Positions 42,915 through 51,565 of a stretch of 64,000 nt of DNA are shown piece by piece. The DNA is from an uncultured Methanosarcinales archaeon (GTDB taxonomy: Archaea > Halobacteriota > Methanosarcinia > Methanotrichales > Methanotrichaceae). Below the pieces are notes generated by a model, which saw nothing but the letters and a program-made list of their open reading frames with translations, searched no databases and was not told where the DNA came from. The translations under genes and the position numbers were made by a program. The stretch's first letter is position 1; each line of letters begins with the position of its first letter. Location of the stretch: positions 1 to 64,000 of the forward strand of contig CAIQHB010000050.1 of NCBI GenBank assembly GCA_903871465.1, read 5' to 3'.

Positions 42915-44567
42915 TCAAAAGTCAAACAGCGACTTCTGTCCCCTTCCCACCGCCGGCTTTGCCACCTTCTTCTCGACCTTTGCCAGGGTCTCATCTTTGC
43001 AAGGGCTGCCCAGCCTGCAATCTTCGGGCTTTGCGACAGTCCCTTCTTGCCCCTGGTTGGCAGCCGCGGGCAATACCTGACCAGGCCCGACCGCAGAGGC
43101 CGGAAGGTTCAGATCGTCCATGAGGGGCTCAAGAGTAGCATCCACCGCATTCTCCTGCACAGCACCCATCTTCATGCTCGCCGCGCCCTCATCCGCCTCG
43201 CTCGCGCAGGCGGGCGTCGCACGCGCTTCGCTTGCGCCCGCAAGCGAGCGCTGCGCTGTGCTGTGCCATGCCATCTCGATATCCTCTATCTCCTCAGCGG
43301 TCCGGATCTTCATAGCCTCCTCGAAGATGGTCTGCACCTTCTTGGTGGTGGGAGCGCTGCCCAGAAGCAGAGCGATCTCTTCCGCCTCCAGATCCAGCTC
43401 GGCAGCCAGCGGGGCGGCTCTCTTTTTGTCTCTAAGCAGCAGTCCCACAAAGCCCATCAGCTCCGACCGGGCGAAGCCTGCCGAGACATGGCAGCGTCGG
43501 CCGATCTTTTTGGCGGCACTATCTCGAACGCTGCGCGCCTTGCGGGTCTGTCCCATCCTGCGCCAGAGGCTGGGCGGCCGGAAAGCAACATAGCCCTGCC
43601 CACGGGCAGCCTTGGATGCCTGCACCCCCCCGGTCATGAGAAAGCTGGCATAGCGCCACAGACCGTAGACCTGCCTCCGTCGCACCCGACCCAGAAAGAT
43701 GTCCGCCCGCGCCAGACGATCGTACCCCCAAAACAGGTCCAAACCTTTGTACGCCAGGGGCAGGTTCTCGTCCACCCAATTGATCAGGTCTTCCGGGCTC
43801 TCATCTAGGGCGTAGGAGGCCTGCAACGCCTCGTGGGCATTATTGCCCTTGAAAATAACCTCTAAAACCTTGAAGATGGACGACTTGACATCCCTCTCGG
43901 CAGTGGCTACGTCTTCCATCTTCACCTCCGTCTGGCCCTGGGCTGCCGCCTGCAGATCATTGATCCCGGAGCGCATGTCGCCTCCCGCCCTCTCGGCAAT
44001 CAGCATCAGAGCATCCGGATCGCATTCCACCTCTTCCACTCTGCAGATCTCCCGCAGCGCCTGTGCAATGGTAGTTGAACGAACCGACCGGAACTGGATG
44101 CCCTTCATTGCGTCCCGCAAAGGCTTCTCGATCTCATAGTATTCATTGGCGATGAGCAGAACGGGCTGCGATGCGCTACGCACCAGCTTCAACATGGCCG
44201 CAGCTCCTCCCCTGTCCGCAGTGCCGTGCAGATTGTCCGCCTCATCAAGAATAACGAGCCGGGGCTTTCCTGAGAAGGTCCGGCTCTGCGAGGCGGGACC
44301 CGCAATCTTCTGAATCATGCCTGCCGTGCGCGCATCCGAGGCGTTCATCTCAATGCAGTCCCAGTCAAACTCGCTGGCGAGCGCGAGAGCGGCAGAGGTC
44401 TTGCCCGTCCCTGCCGGCCCATACAAAATAGCAGCACCGGTGATGGGCTCGCCCCTCTCCCAGGACTGGCCCCATGCCCGCAGCTCCTCTATGGCCTTGC
44501 CGTTGCCCAAAATCCGTTTAAGGGACTCCGGCCGGTACTTCTCTGTCCACTTCGTGGCAATAGGCAT
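42915..44567 (-). CDS. rfcL: Replication factor C large subunit
   Basis: Large subunit of the clamp loader that opens PCNA. The 550-residue protein has WTEKYRPESLKRILGN, Walker A LYGPAGTGKTSAA (about 49-61), Walker B LVILDEADNLHG and the sensor region IQFRSVR. It ends in the PIP-box QKSLFDF, which binds PCNA. About residues 425-520 form a low-complexity Ala/Glu-rich linker that includes a GC-rich hairpin-forming stretch in the DNA. No small subunit gene is nearby. Confidence 0.96.
   Translation of the reverse strand: MPIATKWTEKYRPESLKRILGNGKAIEELRAWGQSWERGEPITGAAILYGPAGTGKTSAALALASEFDWDCIEMNASDARTAGMIQKIAGPASQSRTFSGKPRLVILDEADNLHGTADRGGAAAMLKLVRSASQPVLLIANEYYEIEKPLRDAMKGIQFRSVRSTTIAQALREICRVEEVECDPDALMLIAERAGGDMRSGINDLQAAAQGQTEVKMEDVATAERDVKSSIFKVLEVIFKGNNAHEALQASYALDESPEDLINWVDENLPLAYKGLDLFWGYDRLARADIFLGRVRRRQVYGLWRYASFLMTGGVQASKAARGQGYVAFRPPSLWRRMGQTRKARSVRDSAAKKIGRRCHVSAGFARSELMGFVGLLLRDKKRAAPLAAELDLEAEEIALLLGSAPTTKKVQTIFEEAMKIRTAEEIEDIEMAWHSTAQRSLAGASEARATPACASEADEGAASMKMGAVQENAVDATLEPLMDDLNLPASAVGPGQVLPAAANQGQEGTVAKPEDCRLGSPCKDETLAKVEKKVAKPAVGRGQKSLFDF
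43223..43251. repeat. GC-rich imperfect palindrome inside rfcL
   Basis: Left arm GCGCTTCGCTTGC pairs with right arm GCAAGCGAGCGC apart from one extra T, around a 4-base loop. It falls in the low-complexity linker of RfcL and may be an inserted repeat element tolerated in frame. Confidence 0.6.
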
Positions 44568-44568
44568 T

Positions 44569-44997
44569 CTACCAGACGCCCTCTCTGCCCGTAATCTCTT
44601 TAATATTTATCTCCCAGATGGTCATATCCATCTTCTCCAGCTCCTCGCGAGAGAACTTTTTGCCGCCGTGGCCGCCCTGGCCCTTTTCCGTGAACGCATC
44701 GAACATCTTCTGCTTGGCAACAACACTATCAGATAGACTCGCTGTGCCAAAAACGACAACGCTTGACCAGCGGTCTTTCTGGATAACATCTATCTGGAAG
44801 CACACATTGGGGTTCTCAGTCACACACGCGACCTTCTTTCCGTTTCCACGAGAGTGAAGGTAGATCACATTGCCGTGATAAACATAAGACATTGGAACGA
44901 CATAGGGCAAGCCATTCCCGGCCAATCCCAGACGACCATACCTGGCAGAGGAAAGAAGAATTGAGCATTCGTCCTCGGATAATTCCCTGGGCTTCAT
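44569..44997 (-). CDS. Pyridoxamine 5'-phosphate oxidase-like flavin-binding protein
   Basis: A 142-residue split-barrel protein of the PNPOx-like/NimA group: LLSSARYGRLGLAGNGLPYVVPMSYVY, IYLHSRGNGKKV, NPNVCFQID and SVVVFGTASL. Likely binds FMN or F420 and reduces or binds a small substrate. Its stop is adjacent to the start of rfcL on the same strand (1 base apart), so the two are probably co-transcribed. The exact substrate is unknown. Confidence 0.88.
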   Translation of the reverse strand: MKPRELSEDECSILLSSARYGRLGLAGNGLPYVVPMSYVYHGNVIYLHSRGNGKKVACVTENPNVCFQIDVIQKDRWSSVVVFGTASLSDSVVAKQKMFDAFTEKGQGGHGGKKFSREELEKMDMTIWEINIKEITGREGVW

Positions 44998-45065
44998 GCT
45001 CTAAAATTAGATCGCCTGGATTTTTAGCTTTTGCTAAGGCCCGAGGTATACCCCGGGAATGGCAC

Positions 45066-45308
45066 TCACTGCCTGCCCGACAATGCTGCGCCCGCGATCA
45101 GTAATATCATTCCCAGTGCTATCATGGGCACGCCCGGAAATGCAGTTTCTACCTGGAACTTTGTAGCCCCGGCCTCCGCCCCGATGAGCTTGAAGCTCTG
45201 GTTTTGCATCTCTCCACTCTTGCTATCCATAACCTGTATCCCGACCAGAGCTATGCCGGTAAGGATTATGAGCACACCCATGACGACAGCCAAATTTACT
45301 TGTACCAT
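45066..45308 (-). CDS. Small membrane protein with two transmembrane helices
   Basis: Not recognised. The 80-residue protein has an N-terminal helix (about 5-25), a 28-residue polar outside loop and a second helix (about 58-77, PMIALGMILLIAGAALSG). It is followed downstream by the flavin-protein gene and preceded by a TATA-like stretch. Function unknown. Confidence 0.65.
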   Translation of the reverse strand: MVQVNLAVVMGVLIILTGIALVGIQVMDSKSGEMQNQSFKLIGAEAGATKFQVETAFPGVPMIALGMILLIAGAALSGRQ

Positions 45309-45626
45309 TAGATCCCCCTTTGCCAGTAATATTTAGCGCTATGGATATAATGTTTTGCTTATTACGATTCCAATCATACTCAATTATCTTTGCAGATGCA
45401 ACCATCCGATTTGGAAGTCGCGACATTTGGTATGGGACAGCTACCCATTATGGCCCGATTCCGACCTTTGTCTCTCCGGCAGAGCGAAAACGCTAGGATG
45501 ATAGCATCGGGAAAATATATGATCCGACGAAAACCGGTTTCTGTCCAACTTTTCGCTCCGAGAGAAATGGAGCAATACACAATAAAATTCTAGAATTCTT
45601 TTTAGTGCAAAGACACTTCGCCCACG
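45309..45626. other. Intergenic region, no supported gene
   Basis: A 67-codon plus-strand frame exists here but lacks a ribosome site and any recognisable pattern. I see only AT-rich promoter-like sequence for the small membrane protein near 45330-45350. Confidence 0.3.
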
Positions 45627-46295
45627 TTATCTCAGCTTTTCTTCAACCTCCGGAGCGAGGTCTATGATTTGCACCGGATTTATGATAATATTGGAGGTGG
45701 CCACAGCACTTCCCCCGTCCATAGTGTTTATGGCACGGACAGATATGCCGCGAACGTCGATTCCCAGATAATTTCCGTAAGGGTCTCTTTTTTCGCTGCT
45801 GAATTTAGGATCTTCAGCAGTAGCATTCCTTTGCCGGACCCCCAGGCGACGGGCTTCATCTGCGAGCTGCTCGATATATTTATTTTTTTGGCCCTTCAAA
45901 GCCCAGCCATCCACTGCATCGTTACCGTTTCCACTCACACTTATGCCCAGAGTGTCAAACACGCCTTGATATTTTGGATCGCCATTCTGGGAATCATTGT
46001 AGTGGAGATCTCTCACTTTTGCAGAGTTTATCGCCGACAGATCCTGCACCATTACTGTTGAATTGGTGCTATTCATTATAATATCATCTTTTGTAGGCAG
46101 TGAGAGAGAAATAGAACTGGAATGAGGACTGTATATGTCCGGAATAAATCGCATAGCCCAGGGAAAAATGATCGTCTCTTTGCCAATTTTGAGCTGCCCT
46201 AACGAATGCTGCTCAGCTACCACCAGACCCGAGAAGAAGAAAATTAAGAGGAAACCCACTAACAACGCGCTAGTGGATTTCGGCTTTGCATTCAT
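45627..46295 (-). CDS. Secreted protein of unknown function
   Basis: Not recognised. The 222-residue protein has a signal peptide (about residues 1-27, ending VVA) and a mature part with N-x-S/T sequons (NSTNST, NDS, NAT) and a repeated GISV phrase (DTLGISVSGNGND, VRGISVRAIN). There are no Cys, so it is unlike its neighbour. The gene upstream at 46325 is also for a secreted protein on the same strand, 29 bases away, suggesting joint expression. Confidence 0.7.
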   Translation of the reverse strand: MNAKPKSTSALLVGFLLIFFFSGLVVAEQHSLGQLKIGKETIIFPWAMRFIPDIYSPHSSSISLSLPTKDDIIMNSTNSTVMVQDLSAINSAKVRDLHYNDSQNGDPKYQGVFDTLGISVSGNGNDAVDGWALKGQKNKYIEQLADEARRLGVRQRNATAEDPKFSSEKRDPYGNYLGIDVRGISVRAINTMDGGSAVATSNIIINPVQIIDLAPEVEEKLR

Positions 46296-46324
46296 TTGAG
46301 ACCTTATCGGATCAAGGACCGAAA

Positions 46325-46738
46325 CTACTGCTGATTGGCCACAATCTTTTCGTTATTGGTAGCGGAAGCGAATCCAAATGCCATGGCGTCCCTGTTGCCT
46401 ACCTTGATCTGGTCTATATTGACCTTAATGCAACAGTCCTGGCAGGAAGTGCTGCCATTGCTGCAGCAATCGCATACCCCGGAATCCTGATTCTTCTTGA
46501 TCTCCAAGTTATTTGTAGCAAAGGCCGCAGGAGCCCTTTGCCAGACACTCCCAAAGGCCAAAGCCTTATCATTTCCTACGGTTAGAGTGTCTATGTTTGT
46601 ATCCTGAAATTCCGGGAACTTGAAGGCAGACCCTTCTGTCTCAAAAATCCCGCCATTTTGTCCGAGGATATCCACGCCGCCATTGCCGGCTAAGCCCTGC
46701 CCCATAACAGGAAGCGATAGCATAGCTATAGCCAACAC
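46325..46738 (-). CDS. Small secreted Cys-rich protein (start uncertain)
   Basis: Not recognised. The frame contains a signal peptide and a mature part with a Cys cluster (SGVCDCCSNGSTSCQDCCIKVNID), possibly metal-binding or disulfide-bonded, plus two similar phrases (VGNDKALAFGS and VGNRDAMAFGF) that look like an internal repeat. With GTG at 46738 the signal peptide lacks its usual basic start. Extending the frame back to an ATT at 46762 gives a lysine followed by a complete hydrophobic core, directly after a strong AAGGGGTGA ribosome site, so translation may begin at that ATT. Confidence 0.6.
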   Translation of the reverse strand: MLAIAMLSLPVMGQGLAGNGGVDILGQNGGIFETEGSAFKFPEFQDTNIDTLTVGNDKALAFGSVWQRAPAAFATNNLEIKKNQDSGVCDCCSNGSTSCQDCCIKVNIDQIKVGNRDAMAFGFASATNNEKIVANQQ

Positions 46739-46765
46739 TACTAGAACTCCTATTTGTTTAATAAT

Positions 46766-47157
46766 TTCACCCCTTTCATTGTGTTATATCGACAACTGTT
46801 TGTTTCGATAATATTTATCTTTTTTGGTAAGAGGCACAAACTAACGACATGGCCGGGAGAGATCTTGCCGTTAAATTATCTCATGGTTTAACACCTAAGA
46901 TTCGGTGAACAAAGTGGAAAGATCCGGGGTCTTTCGACCGCAAATCGATCGATGCACCCGGTTTCTATTCCAGTTTCAATACAGCTCAAAATGGCATTGA
47001 TATGAGAACGAATTATGGATAGATATATTGGCAGCATTTGCAGCAAAAAGATCGATGAAATAAAAATCTTTATCATATTATATAATAATTATCAATCTAT
47101 GAAAAACACTACAGTTAGGCGCTTTCTCTATGCACCTCAACTTTCGGAGAACCAGCC
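46766..47157. other. Intergenic region, nothing recognised
   Basis: AT-rich spacer between the small secreted gene and the end of the PolD small-subunit gene. The proximal end holds the ribosome site of the secreted gene (46767-46775). Beyond that I see only short AT-rich strings. Confidence 0.3.
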
Positions 47158-48720
47158 CTATGCAAAGATCAACTTGCGGACCTTCATGGTTGCCAGATCG
47201 ACAATGGGAACCACCGCCGGAATGGGCTGGATGTTCATCTTCTTCTGAAAATCGGTCTGAGACTGCCAGGTCCCACTATTTATCACTGCCACGCCCTTGT
47301 ATCTGGCGATCCCCACCGTGTGCACATGTCCGCAATGCAAGATGGCAGGCGGCCGGGAGATGACATAATGGTCTTCATGCTCTGGTGCAATGGACACGCG
47401 GCTGCCGTAAATTGGAGAGAGATGTCTCCTTCTCAGCATCTCTATCATGGCCTTCTCAGGCGCAGCGTAGGAGATGCCAGGCAGCCGGAGAACCAGGTCG
47501 TCTATGCTTCGACCATGGTAAATCAGTACCGATACCCCGCTCAGGGTGACCCAGGCAGGATTGCCAACGAAGAGCATATCTCCATGAAAGTACTTCTGCA
47601 CGTCATCAGGCAGCGAAGGCTGAGGCTCCGCCTGGCGCACAATATCGTGGTTGCCGGGAGCAATAATGATTTTTATGCCTTTTCTTATGGCATTGAGCCT
47701 TTCCGCTGCAGCTATGTATTGATCATATATGTCCATTATGGCCAGATCATTCTGTTGACCGGGATAGATGCCTATGCCGTCTACCAGGTCCCCGGCAATC
47801 ACCATGTATTCTACCTGCGAGGCAAGGCCGGACGGATCATCGACCTCCCCGTTAAGCCACTGCGCAAACCTCTGCCAGGCATCATCCATGAAATATTTGC
47901 TTCCAACATGAAGATCAGAGATTAATAGAGCATAACCGCTTCCCTTCTCCAGGGGTGCGGTCTGGTTGGGCATATCCGGCCAGAGCAAAGACTTGACAAA
48001 GAGCCTCCCATTACCGTCTGAGATGCCGGTGACGCCTATTACCTCATCCGGTATGATGAGGCTTGACTGTTCATACACCTCTGCATCTTTTTGGATGACG
48101 GCAACGATCATACCGGTAGGGTCTTCCAGCTCAATTACGCGATTGCCTTTGGCAGTATTTCTGACGTCCATAACCATGCCAATCAGGGATACCTCACGCC
48201 CCGATGTGCTCTTTCCCAGGGACTCTATGGGCCGGGAGTTCAGGCGACGGGAGAGGATTTCCCTGATTTTCGAGTATCTATCGCGAAAATAGCACACGAA
48301 GTCGTCGTAATTGCCGACGCAAGTCGACCGGCCGGTTATATCACATTTCAATTCGGCGTACGAATCTTGTGGAGGCGAAATAGTGAGCGACGGCATCGGT
48401 ATGGATGACGGGAATTGAGAGACGGAATCAATGCGTTGAGAAGAGACTGCCTGCCTTTCCAGGGCGGTGTCGTTTGTGTTTGTGTCGTTTGAACTAACCG
48501 AATTGAGAAGGCATGAGACCTGAGAGCTCCTAATCACAGCCACGGATCGATCGGTGCTGCTGATGATACGCCGGAAAAGATCGTCCAAGCTTCCAGGATA
48601 GCTGCAGATGATATCAAGAGCTTCCGGCTCCAATTGATAGCCAAGCTCTGCAAATCTCTGCACTACATCTCGGCTGACTTTGAGGCTCTTCTGGAAGCCA
48701 TGGCGCGATATCTGTAGCAT
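47158..48720 (-). CDS. polB: DNA polymerase D (Pol II) small subunit, DP1
   Basis: Exonuclease subunit of the euryarchaeal replicative polymerase PolD. In the 520-residue protein, about residues 170-245 form an OB-fold (EVSLIGMVMDVRNT, VIELEDPTGMIVAVI). The phosphoesterase domain follows: ISDLHVGS, IAGDLVDG, APGNHD, YHGRSIDD and LHCGHVHTVG, all metal ligands present, so 3'-5' exonuclease activity is expected. The Ser/Asp-rich stretch about 65-130 is a linker. It is divergent from the signal peptidase gene with only 41 bases between starts. Confidence 0.95.
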   Translation of the reverse strand: MLQISRHGFQKSLKVSRDVVQRFAELGYQLEPEALDIICSYPGSLDDLFRRIISSTDRSVAVIRSSQVSCLLNSVSSNDTNTNDTALERQAVSSQRIDSVSQFPSSIPMPSLTISPPQDSYAELKCDITGRSTCVGNYDDFVCYFRDRYSKIREILSRRLNSRPIESLGKSTSGREVSLIGMVMDVRNTAKGNRVIELEDPTGMIVAVIQKDAEVYEQSSLIIPDEVIGVTGISDGNGRLFVKSLLWPDMPNQTAPLEKGSGYALLISDLHVGSKYFMDDAWQRFAQWLNGEVDDPSGLASQVEYMVIAGDLVDGIGIYPGQQNDLAIMDIYDQYIAAAERLNAIRKGIKIIIAPGNHDIVRQAEPQPSLPDDVQKYFHGDMLFVGNPAWVTLSGVSVLIYHGRSIDDLVLRLPGISYAAPEKAMIEMLRRRHLSPIYGSRVSIAPEHEDHYVISRPPAILHCGHVHTVGIARYKGVAVINSGTWQSQTDFQKKMNIQPIPAVVPIVDLATMKVRKLIFA

Positions 48721-48761
48721 CGAAAGGAGTATAAGAATGTACCAACTGATAAATATAGCTG
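48721..48761. promoter_or_regulatory. 41-base divergent promoter between PolD small subunit and signal peptidase
   Basis: CTATATTTATCAG (minus strand, about 48745-48757) lies about 25-35 bases before the DP1 ATG, and AGTATAAG (plus strand, 48728-48735) lies about 27-34 bases before the signal peptidase ATG. Neither gene has a ribosome site. Both transcripts are therefore probably leaderless, with two interleaved TATA boxes. Confidence 0.5.
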
Positions 48762-49526
48762 ATGAAGATCGGAGAATGGTTTGACAATTTGCCTCTTCCG
48801 GGCCTGATCAAGGATATAATTTTCGTAATCGTGGTAGTGGGAGCCATATCTCTCCTCTCTCAACTGACATTGGGCCTATGGACGCCCATGGTAGCTGTGG
48901 AGTCAGGGAGCATGGTGCCGAATCTGAACATAGGAGATATAATACTGGTTCAGGGAATATCCCGCACCACTGCGATTCCCTGGGATGAAGCAGAGAAGGT
49001 CAACTATACGGCTTTCAATCATCCGGGGGATGTCATCCTCTACAGACCCTATGGCAAAGCGAGCATGAACCTCCTGGATCAGTTCAAAATGGTTATAGGA
49101 ATATCACCGGGTCAGGAGAAAGCCACACCCATCATACACCGCGCTCTGAGATATGTGAAAACAGGTGAGCCCATGTGGAAGGGTGGCCCCAATGCACCCT
49201 TCTCAGGATACATCACCAAAGGTGATCATAATGACGTGATCGACCAGATGGCGGGGCAAATGTTCGGCAAAGCCAATATGTCCTACATTGACTCACACCG
49301 CGATGAGATCATCGATGTGGGGAGCGACAGATACTTGGACAAGAATACGGGCCTGATTATTTACAAGACCGAAAATGGAACATTTGTGGGAGAAGGAATC
49401 AGCTACCTTACGCCTGTAAAACAGGAGTGGGTCATTGGAGTAGCAAGGGCGAAAATCCCGCTGGTGGGCTACGTCAGACTGCTGCCCAACATCATCTCCG
49501 ATGAGATCCATAAAATCCTGGGCTAA
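48762..49526 (+). CDS. Signal peptidase I, archaeal ER-type (S26B)
   Basis: Cleaves signal peptides of exported proteins at the outer face of the membrane. The 254-residue protein has an N-terminal membrane helix (about 17-37) and then VESGSMVPNLNIGDIILVQG with the catalytic Ser of the SxM motif. PIIHRAL provides the His that replaces the bacterial Lys, and FSGYITKGDHND provides the conserved Asp region. A long insertion (SGITPG region) separates them. The many secreted proteins in this window are its likely substrates. Its last 4 bases overlap the convergent fibrillarin gene. Confidence 0.93.
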   Translation: MKIGEWFDNLPLPGLIKDIIFVIVVVGAISLLSQLTLGLWTPMVAVESGSMVPNLNIGDIILVQGISRTTAIPWDEAEKVNYTAFNHPGDVILYRPYGKASMNLLDQFKMVIGISPGQEKATPIIHRALRYVKTGEPMWKGGPNAPFSGYITKGDHNDVIDQMAGQMFGKANMSYIDSHRDEIIDVGSDRYLDKNTGLIIYKTENGTFVGEGISYLTPVKQEWVIGVARAKIPLVGYVRLLPNIISDEIHKILG

Positions 49527-50197
49527 GGCTTTTTGGCCTGCATCGCCCAATGATCCTGGTGAAAGGGCAAAAGATCTATGACATCAATAAGATCGAGCCC
49601 TAACAGATTTTTCTTCTCTCGTTGGAGAACGGCCTCAGGCGATGCGATAGTGTCCACTGATCGCGTCTTCAGCATAAGAAGGAGCTCGCCATCGAAGAGC
49701 AGGTACCGCGCACAGTTCAGGGAAGCAATTTCGGCTTGATTTCGCTGAGCTATATCCTGGTAGACCAGATCCACAGGCTCAACAAGAGCGGCATATGCCT
49801 CCGGCCGTGCCGCATCGGCAAGAATGGGAATGATGTTCTTGCGCCTCTCGCATAGACGGATAAGGTCGCGCATGGAGCGGGGCGAGAACTCCACGGCATA
49901 AACCAGTCCGTCTGCAACAATATCGCTGACATGGCTGACCGTGGTACCTGTGGCTGCCCCCAGGTACAGGACCTTAGCATCACGTTTCAATCGGAGACCC
50001 TGGCCTTTGCTCTTGAGCAGGAGGGCTGCGAGCTTGGAGCGGAATGGGTCCCATAACCTGTAGCCACCCATGATGCGTTCCCCGTAAACGGGCGCCGGAT
50101 CAGTCGATCTGGTAGCGAGTCTGGTCAGCCCATCCACTTCCAGCATAAAGACACCGGGTACTATCTCCTGGGCGGATATGGAATCGGGCACGTTCAT
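49523..50197 (-). CDS. flpA: Fibrillarin-like rRNA/tRNA 2'-O-methyltransferase
   Basis: Catalytic subunit of box C/D ribonucleoprotein. The 224-residue protein shows GGYRLWDPFRSKLAALLLK, the AdoMet motif VLYLGAATGTTVSHVSDIV, VYAVEFSPRSMRDL and DLVYQDIAQRNQ, all fibrillarin hallmarks. The usual Nop5 partner gene is not in the window, unlike many archaea where the two are adjacent. nikR lies upstream on the same strand with a 21-base gap, so they may be co-transcribed. Confidence 0.95.
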   Translation of the reverse strand: MNVPDSISAQEIVPGVFMLEVDGLTRLATRSTDPAPVYGERIMGGYRLWDPFRSKLAALLLKSKGQGLRLKRDAKVLYLGAATGTTVSHVSDIVADGLVYAVEFSPRSMRDLIRLCERRKNIIPILADAARPEAYAALVEPVDLVYQDIAQRNQAEIASLNCARYLLFDGELLLMLKTRSVDTIASPEAVLQREKKNLLGLDLIDVIDLLPFHQDHWAMQAKKP

Positions 50198-50218
50198 ATT
50201 TCCTGCGGATTTTGATCT

Positions 50219-50641
50219 TCAGAGCTCTTTGCCTAGAGAAGTTGTGCTGAGTTTGACGTGTTTTACGCCCTTCAGAGACATCATCTTCTCTGCAGCCTTT
50301 CTTACATCCTGGCCTTCGCCACGCAGAACGATCACCTCCAGGCAGTTTTCATGGTCCAGGTGGACATGCAGGCTGGACTGAATGATGCTTCCTGATTCGT
50401 GCTGAATCTCCGTCAGATTGTCTACCAGGCCCCTCTGAGAATGGGCATAGACCAGGGTTATGACGCCTACCCTCTCGCCCTGGACATCGCTCATCCACTC
50501 ATAATGGACTATATAGTTCCTGATGGCATCTCTTATCCCTTCAGAGCGCGAAGAGTAGCCACGCTTCAAGATTATTTCGTCAAACCTGGAAAGCAGCTTC
50601 TCAGGCAGCGAAACGCCAATTCGCATCAATTCTTGGTCCAT
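50219..50641 (-). CDS. nikR: Nickel-responsive regulator NikR
   Basis: Ribbon-helix-helix repressor with a C-terminal nickel-binding ACT-like domain. In the 140-residue protein, [39 protein letters not shown] is the DNA-binding part. The metal site is spelled by His in VYAHSQRG and His-x-His...Cys in [15 protein letters not shown]. Methanogens need nickel for F430, hydrogenase and CO dehydrogenase, so it likely controls nickel uptake genes elsewhere. A perfect 12-bp palindrome sits right in front of its start. Confidence 0.94.
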   Translation of the reverse strand: MDQELMRIGVSLPEKLLSRFDEIILKRGYSSRSEGIRDAIRNYIVHYEWMSDVQGERVGVITLVYAHSQRGLVDNLTEIQHESGSIIQSSLHVHLDHENCLEVIVLRGEGQDVRKAAEKMMSLKGVKHVKLSTTSLGKEL

Positions 50642-50644
50642 ATA

Positions 50645-50656
50645 TAATCGCGATTA
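50645..50656. promoter_or_regulatory. Perfect palindrome before nikR
   Basis: TAATCGCGATTA lies 3 bases upstream of the nikR ATG and overlaps the zone where its transcript should start. It is a plausible autoregulatory operator. It does not match the GTATGA-type site of E. coli NikR. Confidence 0.4.
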
Positions 50657-50820
50657 ATATACCGATGATATTTAGTAATAAACTTTATGGCGAAAAATGT
50701 TAACTCCGGGAAAAAGCATAACAACACCCAATACCTTAAAATTTCAACAGAATTTGAATTAGCAGTTGATTTCTGGCTTCATCAGGAAAGAATATAGAAT
50801 CCATGCCCAAACACCCAGAA

Positions 50821-50847
50821 AATATATATTCTTTTACGATATATATT
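50821..50847. promoter_or_regulatory. Inverted repeat AATATATAT / ATATATATT
   Basis: Two 9-base arms separated by 9 bases, midway between nikR and the STAS-like gene. Being purely AT it could be chance or a regulator site. The rest of 50657-50947 shows nothing else. Confidence 0.3.
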
Positions 50848-50951
50848 GAAGATTTTGGGTACCGGGCATCAAAGCAGCAAGATGAAAGGCAATAGAATTG
50901 TAATCAAATTATTGAACATGGACTTGCGACAGCAATAAGTAGTTTGAATGC

Positions 50952-50959
50952 TTATAAAT
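50952..50959 (+). promoter_or_regulatory. TATA box of the STAS-like gene
   Basis: TTATAAAT lies 22-29 bases before the ATG at 50981. This implies that an in-frame ATG at 50948 lies upstream of the transcript start and is not used. Confidence 0.5.
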
Positions 50960-50980
50960 TTAGAGTTAGAGGAATTCCAA

Positions 50981-51337
50981 ATGATTGAGAAAAAAGGGGA
51001 AAGTTCGGGAAACGTCGTTGGCTACAAAGCAATTGGAACGATAACAGCTTCCGATTACCAGCAACTAGGATCTGAGGTCAAGGCGCTGGTGGAAAAGGAG
51101 GGCAGCATACGCTTGTTGATTGATCTGTGCGAGTTCAAATGGGAAAAGATGGAGGCTTGGCTACCAGATCTCAAATTTGGCTCTGAATTTCGCCATGAGA
51201 TCCAAAAAATAGCCATAGTCGGCGACTTGACCTGGGAGAAGTGGATAACACATCTGTCCAAACCCTTCTTTGCTCATGATGCCAAATTCTTCCACCATGC
51301 CGATATGGATAAGGCTTGGGCTTGGCTTCGAGAGTGA
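50981..51337 (+). CDS. SpoIIAA-like (STAS-fold) protein
   Basis: A 118-residue protein resembling the SpoIIAA-like STAS family: GNVVGYKAIGTITASDYQQLGSEVKALVEKEGSIRLLIDLCEFKWEKMEAWLPDLKFG, then IQKIAIVGDLTWEKWITHLSKPFFAHDAKFF. This family probably binds lipids or ligands and has no kinase partner here. A ribosome site GAGG lies about 9 bases before the ATG at 50981, which agrees with the TATA position. Confidence 0.85.
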   Translation: MIEKKGESSGNVVGYKAIGTITASDYQQLGSEVKALVEKEGSIRLLIDLCEFKWEKMEAWLPDLKFGSEFRHEIQKIAIVGDLTWEKWITHLSKPFFAHDAKFFHHADMDKAWAWLRE

Positions 51338-51565
51338 TTTCGTAGATTGCAAAAAAAGAATATTATGCGTCTACGAAAGGAAAATCAGGTTTTCGATATA
51401 CGATCGAGGAATCAGAAAGGCATCCTGATGAGTTCGGGTAAGTGTTCTTCCTTTGGAGTGCATGGTCTCGGATCCTGATTTTGGGATTCGTGACGCCTCT
51501 CTGTGATCTCTATATTTTTGATATCAATAATTCTATCGATCAACAATCACAAATGCAATATTTCG

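Noticed and set aside
45390-45593. 67-codon plus-strand frame in an intergenic region
   Set aside because: No ribosome site, no hydrophobic or domain pattern and no neighbouring context supporting it.
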